10,226 bases of DNA, from assembly GCA_025450095.1 (NCBI GenBank), contig JANWID010000217.1:1-10226 (forward strand), read 5' to 3'. The notes below the pieces were generated by a model. That model did no database searches. It saw nothing but the letters and a program-made list of their open reading frames with translations, and was not told where the DNA came from. Both the position numbers and the translations under genes were made by a program. Positions 1-6,603 of the stretch are shown one piece after another; position 1 is the first letter of the stretch, and each line of letters starts with the position of its first letter. Source of the DNA: Bacteroidia bacterium. Lineage in GTDB: Bacteria > Bacteroidota > Bacteroidia > AKYH767-A > OLB10.

Positions 1-1557
1 AAAATACTCATGTGCAGTTCCGGTCTTGATATGTTGTTGAAGCTCCTTTACAATCGCCTCTGCCCGGCGGCCATGGAAGATCACTTTTTCCAGGTTTTCA
101 CGAAGAAGAGATTCCACCTGCTTTCGTTCTGTTTCATTTTCCGCATTCGCGATTTCATCCACCATTTCACCGGAAAGCTCCGAGAAATTATTTACAAAGT
201 TAAGCGGATTCTGAATTTCATGTGCGATGCGCGATGCCATAAGACCGAATGCGGCCATCTTTTCACTCTTGACAAGCTGTTGCTGGGTATCTTTCAAGTC
301 ACTATATGCCCGTTGGAGTTCATTGTTCATTAACATCCGTTTTTTACTTTGCCTGAAAATTGAAAATGTTCCTATTCCCAGCAATAACATACCGCCGGCA
401 AGTCCATAATTGATGCTTCTTCTTCGTTGGGCTACAAGCTGCTCTACTTCATTTTGTGATTTCAGAAGCTCAATTTCTTTTTGCTTAATGTCAGTCTCCC
501 TGTTTTTTTCCAGTTGTGCTATTTTTTGCTTGTTTGCTTCGTTGTAAACAGTATTCCGGTATTGGACATGCCGCTTGTAGCTTTCAAGACTTGCACGATA
601 ATTCCCCATCAGGGCCTGGAGTTCGGATAGATAACTGTAAATTTCCTGCAGGCTGTTCGGGTCGTCAATTTCCAGGAACAATCGAACAGATTCCAGGAGA
701 TAATATTCTGCTTTTTTATAAACGGAAGGTCCGCGCAGACTATCAGGAAGATTTTTCCCTGTTGCGCCGGTGTCCTGCAATATTCTCAAATAACCGGCAC
801 CGATATTCGCGATGTTCATGCTCATCAATATCTTGTTACCCAATTCACGATTCATAGTTAACGCCCTGAAATTATATTCTAACGCCTTGGCATGCATGTT
901 TTGAAGCTGGAAGGCGAAGCCGATATTTCCAAGATTCCTGGCAACTCCGTTGCGATCGTTAAGCTTTTCATACAATTTTAATGCACGTTGATAATAATCT
1001 ATTGCATTTTTAAAATCACCTTTTGCGTCATAGACGATTCCGATGTTGCCGAGATTCCGGGCAACACCGCTCTGGTTTCCCAGTTCTTCATTCAGATGCA
1101 ATGCGCGATTATGGTAGTCCAGCGCCTTTTCATAATCCTGCAGGCCTTCGTAAGCCAGCCCCAGATTCCCTAAAATAATTGCGATCCCCTCATTGTAATT
1201 TATTTTTTCGGCCATTTTTAATGCCCTGAAATGATATTCGATCGACAGCGGATAATCAGCCTTCGCCCAATAGCATAACCCGATCCTGTTACCTGCCATG
1301 GCCATGCCTTTCTCGTATCCTGCAAGTTCACTAGCAACCAATGCTTCCTGCCCGAAAATAATACCGGAATCAGGATCGGTTTTATAAAATTCATATGCAA
1401 TTTCAACCAATAGGTTAATGCGTCCCGTGTCACCTGAATTTTTGTATTTATCCAATTGAAACATGAGCGAATCAATCTTTGACATTTGTTGTGCCTGCGC
1501 TGTCAATCTTAACATAAGCAGCAGGAATACAAGTGGTAGTATCCATTTATATAGCAT
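1..1557 (-). CDS. TPR-repeat sensor histidine kinase (3' end cut off by window)
   Basis: The reverse strand is open from an ATG at 1557 to the window edge, giving 519 visible residues. Residues 1-22 form a signal peptide (hydrophobic WILPLVFLLLML, then TAQAQQ). Residues about 50-330 carry TPR-like helix pairs; three clear 40-residue units start near 124, 164 and 204, two of them opening with GVARNLGNIG. A charged coiled coil (about 340-378) leads to one membrane helix (about 383-401), a second short coil, and a dimerisation/H box with SEKMAAFG and HEIQNPLNF, phospho-acceptor His446. The Bergerat ATPase domain should lie to the left of the window. In this family the TPR part sits in the periplasm and the kinase in the cytoplasm; the ligand and response regulator are unknown. 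An in-frame ATG at 1575 would add MKLKEI; 1557 is chosen because AAAGGAG precedes it, although only 3 nt away, so the start is uncertain. Confidence 0.93.
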   Translation of the reverse strand, partial: MLYKWILPLVFLLLMLRLTAQAQQMSKIDSLMFQLDKYKNSGDTGRINLLVEIAYEFYKTDPDSGIIFGQEALVASELAGYEKGMAMAGNRIGLCYWAKADYPLSIEYHFRALKMAEKINYNEGIAIILGNLGLAYEGLQDYEKALDYHNRALHLNEELGNQSGVARNLGNIGIVYDAKGDFKNAIDYYQRALKLYEKLNDRNGVARNLGNIGFAFQLQNMHAKALEYNFRALTMNRELGNKILMSMNIANIGAGYLRILQDTGATGKNLPDSLRGPSVYKKAEYYLLESVRLFLEIDDPNSLQEIYSYLSELQALMGNYRASLESYKRHVQYRNTVYNEANKQKIAQLEKNRETDIKQKEIELLKSQNEVEQLVAQRRRSINYGLAGGMLLLGIGTFSIFRQSKKRMLMNNELQRAYSDLKDTQQQLVKSEKMAAFGLMASRIAHEIQNPLNFVNNFSELSGEMVDEIANAENETERKQVESLLRENLEKVIFHGRRAEAIVKELQQHIKTGTAHEYF

Positions 1558-1595
1558 GATCTCCTTTAATTTCATATTTGGCGATTTATAAAATA

Positions 1596-1624
1596 AAGGT
1601 GACTATATTTAATACAATCACCTT
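1596..1624 (-). terminator. Dyad with T-rich tail, terminator or leader hairpin
   Basis: A perfect 7-bp inverted repeat (AAGGTGA at 1596-1602, TCACCTT at 1618-1624) encloses a 15-nt AT-rich loop. Read on the minus strand it is followed by TTTATTTTAT, as expected of a weak intrinsic terminator for the secreted propeller gene ending at 1675. It also lies only about 40 nt before the sensor-kinase start, so it could instead act as a leader hairpin or operator for that gene. Confidence 0.4.
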
Positions 1625-1652
1625 CGTTAAGATAAATTATCGAACAATATTA

Positions 1653-1660
1653 CAAATCTA
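1653..1660 (-). promoter_or_regulatory. TAnnTTTG-like -7 box upstream of the sensor kinase
   Basis: The minus strand reads TAGATTTG, an exact fit to the Bacteroidetes -7 consensus TAnnTTTG. It lies 15 nt past the stop codon of the propeller gene and about 95 nt before the kinase start. No convincing TTG/TTTG -33 element is seen at the usual spacing, so this is only a candidate. If used, the leader would contain the 1596-1624 dyad. Confidence 0.3.
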
Positions 1661-1674
1661 AATTCCGGGTAATA

Positions 1675-3816
1675 TCATCTTTTAATAATTTTCCTGTAAA
1701 CAACCCCTTCTTCATTTTCAATTTTCAGAGTATAAACCCCTGGTGCGAAATGTTCGGATTCGATCACATTTAAATTCGATGTTATTTTCTTTCTTTCCAT
1801 TTCCCTGCCAACGATATCAGATATTATTAAAACAGCATCATCTTTAATTTCCGCAAAGGAAATCACAAATGCATTATGAAAGGGGTTGGGATAAATATTT
1901 AGCGAAAGACCTGCGGGCTCTGCAACACCGATCAATATAAAATTAAACAAAGCGGATGTTGCCGAACAACCATTACTATCAGTAATCATAACGGAATACA
2001 ATCCGGATGAAAGTGGTTCATAGATTGAGGAATCTGCCCCGGGAATAAGGTTACCTGCAACATACCACTGGTATGAAACAGCAATGGCATTTGTAAATAA
2101 AGTATCACCGGTTTGAAAAACCTGGGGAACTGCTGCCAGGTTAACATTAAAAGTCACATAAGCCAATGGACTGTTTTGACATCCCCCCACCGAGCCAACT
2201 AATACTGATTCCAAAGTTGCTGAGGAATCAATTGCCAATTGAACTGTGTTTCCGGTAACAGGACCGACTGGAATAAGTCCGGATGTAAACTGCCATAGAA
2301 ATTGCGTTCCTCCCTGTACTGATACGATAATTGTATCGCCGGCACACGCTGGTGGAACGGTAAGTCCAATTGGTGTTGCAGCAACATTATCACATTGGTG
2401 TAATCGCAAAAGATAAAAACTTGCATTTGCAGTATCGCTTTGCAAATAATATGTGGCTGGTCCCGGATCGAAATCCACATATCCGTAAAAATAATCTGCC
2501 AGGAAAATATCGTTATTTTTAATTCGCATCTTCGCTTCCTGTAATGGAAATGCTGACAGAAAATTGCCTGCAGTATCGAACTTTGAAATATAATCGGCAT
2601 AAATATTCCCGAATGTAACTGAGTCAGGCCCCGGATCGATATCCATCATCGGGTTGCAATTTCCATTAGCGTAAATGTTGTTCGCAGTATCTACCCCGAT
2701 ATAACGTATGGCATTATATGAATTGACATCCCCAAAAGCAAATGCCCACCGGTGAATTCCCATGCTATCGTATGCTGCGACAAAAGCCTGGTCATTGTAA
2801 CCGATACCAACTGAATCGGAACCCGGTCCCGGATCCGCATCCATAGTGCCGGCACATGAGCCTGATACAATGAGATTCATATTACTGTCGAAAAGGCAAG
2901 CAATAGGAGTGGCGGAAGTGCCTGCAGATAGCTGACGAGCAAACACAAATGCTCCGGAGCTATCGTAACAGGCAAAATATCCTTCCTGTGTAGAACTCAC
3001 TTGCGACATCAGGTACACTCCGGTATCGGGATCGAAATCAATGGTGTTGTTGAAGCTGCCCAGTACCACTAATTTCCCGGAAGGATGAACATATAATCCC
3101 TGCGAATATTCAGTGCCGTTAGATCCTAAACGATGTGCCCAGATCAAGTCGAGCTGTGGGCTATATTTTGCAAAGTAGTTATCTGATAATCCCGATGCCG
3201 ATAAAGTAACTCCGGGTCCGAGTGTCATTGAAGTTCCATAAAATCCACCCATATAAACATTCCCATCGGCATCACATCCCAATCCCGATTGACCATCCTG
3301 GCTTGAGGGCAGATAACCTACTGCATTACCGACATTTTTCGCTGCCAGGAAAATTCCATCGGGATCATATTTTGCGAGAAACCGGGAACGGCTGTTGTTG
3401 TTGCTTGACAAGTTATAAACGAGAACAGAATCGGGATCGAAATCAATTGTTCCGTTCCACATGCCGGTAATAAAAATGTTTCCAGATGAATCAACAGCAA
3501 CCCGGTCGCATTCATCATTAAAAAATCCCGTACCAAATCCATGTGACCACATGTAATTTCCCGCACTGTCGTATTTGGCCAGGAATATATCTTCACCGGA
3601 AGTCCCTGCAGCAACCATATTCGCAACACCTGGACCCGGATCAAAATCAACAGTGCCGCTGTATTGTCCGCAAATAATCAGGCTGTTTTCATTATCAGCC
3701 TGCAGATCGTATATCGCATCATTAAAAGTAATATTTAACACACCTCCCCAATGGACATTTTGCGAGAACAATACTCCGGGGCATAGCACCAGGATGCTTA
3801 AAAATAAATTTTTCAT
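1675..3816 (-). CDS. T9SS-exported repeat protein, probable seven-bladed beta-propeller
   Basis: This 713-residue protein has a signal peptide (about 1-18, ending LFSQ) and a C-terminal type A Por sorting domain (about 636-713: LNIYPNPF, APGVYTLKI, RKIIKR), so it should cross the outer membrane by type IX secretion and end up on the surface or outside the cell. Between them lie seven units of about 56-73 residues, each combining an FLAKYDSAGN-type strand, a VDSSGNIFITG-type strand and an Asp-rich turn: DFDPGPG at 57, DFDPDS at 125, a degenerate LGPGV at 199, DFDPDTG at 260, DADPGPG at 326, DIDPGPD at 392 and DFDPGP at 448. This resembles SBBP-type propeller repeats. Residues about 474-627 look like Ig/PKD-type domains with Cys pairs. 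No enzyme motif is visible; a binding or adhesive role is inferred only. The ATG at 3816 is followed directly by the signal peptide. Confidence 0.93.
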   Translation of the reverse strand: MKNLFLSILVLCPGVLFSQNVHWGGVLNITFNDAIYDLQADNENSLIICGQYSGTVDFDPGPGVANMVAAGTSGEDIFLAKYDSAGNYMWSHGFGTGFFNDECDRVAVDSSGNIFITGMWNGTIDFDPDSVLVYNLSSNNNSRSRFLAKYDPDGIFLAAKNVGNAVGYLPSSQDGQSGLGCDADGNVYMGGFYGTSMTLGPGVTLSASGLSDNYFAKYSPQLDLIWAHRLGSNGTEYSQGLYVHPSGKLVVLGSFNNTIDFDPDTGVYLMSQVSSTQEGYFACYDSSGAFVFARQLSAGTSATPIACLFDSNMNLIVSGSCAGTMDADPGPGSDSVGIGYNDQAFVAAYDSMGIHRWAFAFGDVNSYNAIRYIGVDTANNIYANGNCNPMMDIDPGPDSVTFGNIYADYISKFDTAGNFLSAFPLQEAKMRIKNNDIFLADYFYGYVDFDPGPATYYLQSDTANASFYLLRLHQCDNVAATPIGLTVPPACAGDTIIVSVQGGTQFLWQFTSGLIPVGPVTGNTVQLAIDSSATLESVLVGSVGGCQNSPLAYVTFNVNLAAVPQVFQTGDTLFTNAIAVSYQWYVAGNLIPGADSSIYEPLSSGLYSVMITDSNGCSATSALFNFILIGVAEPAGLSLNIYPNPFHNAFVISFAEIKDDAVLIISDIVGREMERKKITSNLNVIESEHFAPGVYTLKIENEEGVVYRKIIKR

Positions 3817-3876
3817 GGTGGAATTGTAAAACAGGGTGAGTGTCGGTTACTGGGATTAAATGAAGAACCGGCAATG

Positions 3877-3907
3877 TAAAAATACGTCGAAGCAGGCTTA
3901 TAATCAA
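3877..3907 (-). promoter_or_regulatory. Possible promoter of the propeller gene
   Basis: On the minus strand a TTG (complement of 3905-3907) is followed after 20 nt by TATTTTTA (complement of 3877-3884), matching seven of eight positions if the consensus TAnnTTTG is read loosely at the final G. It lies about 60 nt upstream of the ATG. Spacing is acceptable for a Bacteroidetes promoter, but the boxes are common in AT-rich DNA. Confidence 0.25.
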
Positions 3908-3975
3908 GGTTGGTATTATGTGTAAATGGAATAAATTAAAATATTTGAAAAACTGTTTCAGCCCAGGACGTGAAG

Positions 3976-4599
3976 CTACTTAATTATAATATCCCGTTTG
4001 CCAGTCTGCAATGCGTCGTGTCGTTTCATTTCCACAACGGCACCTCCCCGGGAATTTTTTTCATTAAGGACCGGGTCATCTGAAAATAAGAATTCTTCTA
4101 TGTAAAAAGCTCTGTGGGTGCCGGGAATCATTACCGCTGAATGAATATGCGCCGGATTGTTGCTATCAGGGTAAGAGGCAGGGCGAATGGAGCGGATCTC
4201 ATAACGACCATCTGTCCCCGTTCTGCACCACCCATGCAGGCGACCGTGATACTTCTGCACACCTTTTTCGTTACCTGTTTTGGAATAAATACCTGTTGCA
4301 TCCGTATGATAAGCATAAAGAACTATATCATTAAATGGTGTTTTCCCATCCGGTCGAAAAATGGTTCCTGTAATTACAATTCGGGTACCGGGTTCCGAAT
4401 CTTTTGCTATTACCATAACAGGTGTCAGCGATTCTGGAATGTTTTCAAAGCAACAAGCTGCATTGGCATCAGGGTTCTCACAATTTGATTGTGATGCATC
4501 AGCTAAGGGATTTTTTTCCTCACGATTATTTTTTCCCGGATCACAACTCAACAGGAAAACAATGAAAAGTATCAGCCCAGTAACCAACATGCGTCCCAT
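3976..4599 (-). CDS. Lipoprotein with intradiol ring-cleavage dioxygenase fold
   Basis: The 207-residue product starts with a lipoprotein signal (hydrophobic LVTGLILFIVFLLSC, lipidated Cys19), so it should be anchored in the periplasm or outer membrane. Residues about 70-185 match the beta-sandwich core of intradiol (catechol/protocatechuate-type) dioxygenases, which open aromatic diols with Fe(III): GTIFRPDGKTPFNDIVLYAYHTD, then GIYS (Tyr105), GRYEIRSIRPASYP (Tyr143) and PAHIH (His151, His153). These give the Tyr-Tyr-His-His iron ligands. The Arg that precedes PAH in catechol and protocatechuate enzymes is Asn148 here, so the substrate may differ. The protein is shorter than cytosolic catechol dioxygenases and lacks their N-terminal helical dimer domain. 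No aromatic-degradation genes are nearby. ATG at 4599 is preferred over an in-frame TTG at 4605; a further ATG at 4590 is also possible. Confidence 0.85.
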   Translation of the reverse strand: MGRMLVTGLILFIVFLLSCDPGKNNREEKNPLADASQSNCENPDANAACCFENIPESLTPVMVIAKDSEPGTRIVITGTIFRPDGKTPFNDIVLYAYHTDATGIYSKTGNEKGVQKYHGRLHGWCRTGTDGRYEIRSIRPASYPDSNNPAHIHSAVMIPGTHRAFYIEEFLFSDDPVLNEKNSRGGAVVEMKRHDALQTGKRDIIIK

Positions 4600-4602
4600 A
4601 TT

Positions 4603-4610
4603 CAAATATA
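4603..4610 (-). promoter_or_regulatory. TAnnTTTG box abutting the dioxygenase start
   Basis: The minus strand reads TATATTTG, an exact fit to the Bacteroidetes -7 element, ending 3 nt before the ATG at 4599. If functional, transcription would begin at or next to the start codon and the mRNA would be leaderless. No strong -33 box is visible at the usual spacing, which lowers confidence. Confidence 0.3.
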
Positions 4611-4660
4611 ACCAAAATATTGGGTTATGTCCAGATGAAACACATGATTTGGGTAGGAAC

Positions 4661-5224
4661 GGATTACAGATTCAAGTCTCGGCGGAATCGCCTGCCTGCC
4701 GGTTGCATACCTGAATGATTAAAAGATAAAATAGAGTATTTTGAATTAATTAATAATTTATTCTAATCAGACAGCAGGCAGGGATGTACAGATTACAGAA
4801 GACATGCAACATTTTACAATCCGGCGCAAAAAAATAATGGAATTTGTAATCCGTGTCGAGAATCTTATTCCCGCAAAAAAGTAACAATCAAGGAATCAGA
4901 AAATAATTATTAACGCAGATTATTTGATTGAATAAACATACTGCTAAATTGATGCGATTCCTCACTCCGCCCTTGAAGCATGCGCTTGCGCTTAGCTTCA
5001 GGGCTTTGTTCGGAATGACGATGCTCTTTTGGGGAAGATGCGGGCGGGGGATGCGGTAATGTCAACACCAGTGAAATAATTTATATCATCCGCATCCCCC
5101 GCCCGCCTTTATTACCAATCAAGCCGTCATCCCGAACGAAGTGAGGGATCGCATTATATTAGCAAAATGTAATAGTTATAAAATCTGTACATCCGATTCC
5201 GTGTCAATAAAGAATCTGTAATCC
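4661..5224. repeat. Paired inverted words built on GATTACAGATT
   Basis: Two perfect 13-bp inverted repeats are nested: GGATTACAGATTC at 4661-4673 with its complement at 5212-5224, and GGATGTACAGATT at 4782-4794 with its complement at 5182-5194. Related words recur: GATTACAGA at 4791-4799, TTTGTAATCC at 4843-4852, and CCGTGTC followed by GAATCT near 4851 and 5199. A 9-bp pair CCTGCCTGC (4691-4699) and GCAGGCAGG (4774-4782) adds a further stem. The pattern fits degenerate copies of a dispersed palindromic repeat. Confidence 0.7.
4943..5163. repeat. Large imperfect palindrome with three stems
   Basis: Arms pair in nested order: 4952-4966 with 5140-5154 (14 of 15), extending weakly out to 4943 and 5163; 5008-5020 with 5125-5137 (12 of 13); and a perfect 17-bp GC-rich stem, 5040-5056 with 5090-5106, around a 33-nt loop. 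The left arm also contains its own hairpin, 4969-4979 with 4995-5004, with one bulged T. The result is a cruciform-like fold, or a branched RNA if transcribed. The right arm contains GTCATCCCGAACGAAG, of the type of dispersed intergenic repeat word I recall from Bacteroidetes genomes. Confidence 0.75.
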
Positions 5225-5225
5225 C

Positions 5226-5244
5226 CGCCTGCGTCGGGCAGGCG
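5226..5244. repeat. GC-rich hairpin just past the membrane-protein stop
   Basis: CGCCTGC (5226-5232) and GCAGGCG (5238-5244) form a perfect 7-bp stem with a 5-nt loop, 3 nt beyond the stop codon of the minus-strand gene ending at 5248. On that strand it is followed by GGGGATTAC with no T-tract, so it is a poor intrinsic terminator. Its GCAGGC word is shared with the left end of the repeat element, so it is more likely the element's right boundary. Confidence 0.55.
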
Positions 5245-5247
5245 TAC

Positions 5248-6432
5248 CTATAAATAACTAAGCCACCAATAACTCTTCCTCTTCTTAAATTCAGAAAACC
5301 ATTTACAAAGCGGATAGAGAATTATAACAATCCCAATCCAAATTACATAAACAATCTTCAGAGAATATCCTTCTCCGGCTATAAGATAGTGGAATGGAAT
5401 TCCGAATATAAAAGGTGTTTCTTCACTAATTGTATGCCCGCGTGATACAAATAGGACCATACATAACAGGTGGAGAAAATAAAAATGCAGGAGATAGTAA
5501 AAGAATGGTACACTTCCGTAAATGCTGATTATGCGGATAAGTCTGTTATTTATATTTTCAGCAAGGCCCAGGAAAATTAATGATGGCCCAATGGTCATGC
5601 ATACAAATAGGAGTGAAGGCGGGTATTTATGAACATTCAGAAATGATAGCATGGTAAAAATGAAACTGTTTTGAGGTTCCCATTGATAAGGGTTTCCATA
5701 ACTATTCGCCAGTCGCAGGACAAAAAACAAAAGCGTTACCACAATTCCTGAGCGTAACAGGAATTTTCTTCGCCAGTCGATACCGGTTTCATGGCTGTAA
5801 ATTTTCCCGGTGCAATAACCCAGTAGCATCAATCCAAGCCAGGGAAGGAACGGATAAATGATCACCAGGTTGTGTCCTGGTGCTATTTCATGCTCAGCGA
5901 AATTGCCGTTTCGTACCAGGTCCCAAAACAATCCGCTATGAGTGCTTTTCACATAGTCGAGGATGTTATGACCGAATGTGATGATCAATCCAAGTACAAG
6001 CAATACATTAAATGGCAATCGTATCAATAGCGCCATACAAACCATACAGATACCAATTGTCCATATCACCTGGAGTATGATCGCGGGAAATGAAAAATCA
6101 AATGTCCATGCAAAAGTTATCAGCACCGTTTCCACGAAGATCAGCCATACACCCCGTTTCAGTAGAAAGGCAGAAAGCTCAGCACTGCCTTTCCGTAGTC
6201 CCTGGAGAAAAATGGAAGTGCCGGCGAGAAAAAGAAACACAGGTGCACAGAAATGCGTGATCCACCGTGTGAAAAACAGGAATACCGAAGTTGTTTTTAC
6301 ATCCAGGGGATCGTGAATGAAAGCATCAAAATGAAAAAAATCACGGGTATGATCCAGTGCCATGATCACCATAACCAGCCCGCGCAACAAATCAAGCGAA
6401 TAGATCCTGTTTTTGTTCTTAGAAATTTCCAT
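5248..6432 (-). CDS. Polytopic membrane protein, DUF1624/HGSNAT-like acyltransferase
   Basis: The 394-residue protein is mostly hydrophobic, with about ten predicted membrane helices (for example near 12-28, 60-76, 90-110, 117-137, 141-157, 188-207, 226-240, 272-290, 304-328 and 358-376). The N-terminus RIYSLDLLRGLVMVIMALDHTRDFF (LDLLRG at 13-18, DHTRDFF at 27-33) and FLFLAGTSIFL (66-76) resemble the DUF1624 group, related to heparan-alpha-glucosaminide N-acetyltransferase and other membrane acyltransferases that modify glycans across the inner membrane. The acceptor cannot be deduced: no sugar-biosynthesis genes adjoin. Length is normal for the family and no break is seen. The ATG at 6432 lies just before the conserved motif. 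A neighbouring -33/-7 pair suggests its own promoter. Confidence 0.85.
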   Translation of the reverse strand: MEISKNKNRIYSLDLLRGLVMVIMALDHTRDFFHFDAFIHDPLDVKTTSVFLFFTRWITHFCAPVFLFLAGTSIFLQGLRKGSAELSAFLLKRGVWLIFVETVLITFAWTFDFSFPAIILQVIWTIGICMVCMALLIRLPFNVLLVLGLIITFGHNILDYVKSTHSGLFWDLVRNGNFAEHEIAPGHNLVIIYPFLPWLGLMLLGYCTGKIYSHETGIDWRRKFLLRSGIVVTLLFFVLRLANSYGNPYQWEPQNSFIFTMLSFLNVHKYPPSLLFVCMTIGPSLIFLGLAENINNRLIRIISIYGSVPFFYYLLHFYFLHLLCMVLFVSRGHTISEETPFIFGIPFHYLIAGEGYSLKIVYVIWIGIVIILYPLCKWFSEFKKRKSYWWLSYL

Positions 6433-6458
6433 ACAACAATCGGTTTCAATTATGGAAG

Positions 6459-6490
6459 TGAATGTAAAAAATGTTTTGGGTGTAGCAAAA
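6459..6490 (-). promoter_or_regulatory. Possible promoter of the membrane-protein gene
   Basis: On the minus strand TTTTG (complement of 6486-6490) is followed after 19 nt by TACATTCA (complement of 6459-6466), a partial match to TAnnTTTG. Spacing suits a Bacteroidetes promoter and the box is about 27 nt upstream of the ATG at 6432. It begins just after the T-tract of the preceding terminator, a sensible arrangement, but the -7 match is weak. Confidence 0.25.
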
Positions 6491-6492
6491 CC

Positions 6493-6524
6493 AAAAAAAT
6501 CCGCAAGGAAAAAACCCTGCGGAT
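6493..6524 (-). terminator. Intrinsic terminator of the tyrosine-rich lipoprotein gene
   Basis: Read on the minus strand, ATCCGCAGGG and CCTTGCGGAT pair over ten positions (one A-C mismatch) around a TTTTTT loop, and the 3' arm runs into a tract of seven T residues (complement of 6493-6499). It lies about 80 nt beyond the lipoprotein stop codon at 6604. This is the best intrinsic terminator in the window. Confidence 0.8.
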
Positions 6525-6550
6525 AATAACTATTCAGCCAACTAATTTTG

Positions 6551-6603
6551 GGAACCTCTAAAAATTCACATAACGCAGTAAAAGCGGATTTTTTGAGGTT
6601 TCC
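6551..6603. repeat. Long imperfect hairpin directly after the lipoprotein stop
   Basis: 6551-6566 (GGAACCTCTAAAAATT) and 6588-6603 pair over about 14 positions with one bulge and a mismatch, leaving a loop of about 21 nt. The right arm abuts the stop codon at 6604-6606. On the minus strand no T-tract follows the hairpin. It may protect the 3' end of the mRNA or represent a dispersed palindrome. Its inner sequence GCGGATTTTTT (6585-6595) is complementary to part of the downstream terminator. Confidence 0.6.

Larger units (their letters stand above)
4774..5244. mobile_element. Possible MITE-like non-coding element
   Basis: About 470 bp is bounded by similar inverted ends: GCAGGC, then GGGAT, then ACAGATT at 4774-4794, matched on the opposite strand by 5213-5232 with one substitution and one extra base. 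The interior codes for nothing and holds the large palindromic core at 4943-5163. Terminal inverted repeats around a non-coding, strongly palindromic interior are typical of miniature elements moved in trans. No transposase is present and no target-site duplication was identified, so mobility is inference. Confidence 0.35.
4600..5247. other. Gene-free region packed with inverted repeats
   Basis: No plausible coding region is seen on either strand across about 650 bp between the dioxygenase start and the end of the membrane-protein gene. The interval is dominated by nested and overlapping inverted repeats described separately. Apart from the -7-like box at its left edge, no promoter, tRNA or riboswitch-like feature was recognised. 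Confidence 0.7.

Noticed and set aside
10..857. Open plus-strand frames at 10-333 and 516-857
   Set aside because: They lie antisense to the sensor kinase, whose reverse-strand frame shows a signal peptide, TPR units and an H box. Their own translations are low-quality, Cys- and His-rich sequences without family features.
2199..3650. Alternative frames within the propeller gene, such as 2199-2600 and 3318-3650 on the minus strand
   Set aside because: They are shifted frames of a clearly coding, repeat-structured gene and show no motif of their own.
4600..4605. TTG start at 4605 for the dioxygenase lipoprotein
   Set aside because: It adds only two residues and overlaps the -7-like box. ATG codons at 4599 and 4590 give normal lipoprotein leaders.
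4943..5163. tRNA, rRNA fragment or known riboswitch
   Set aside because: The folded arms do not form a cloverleaf, and no anticodon-loop, T-loop or recognised riboswitch core is visible. The symmetry is that of a DNA palindrome.
5226..5244. Intrinsic terminator of the DUF1624-like gene
   Set aside because: The stem is good, but on the relevant strand it is followed by GGGGATTAC with no T-tract. It fits better as part of the repeat element.
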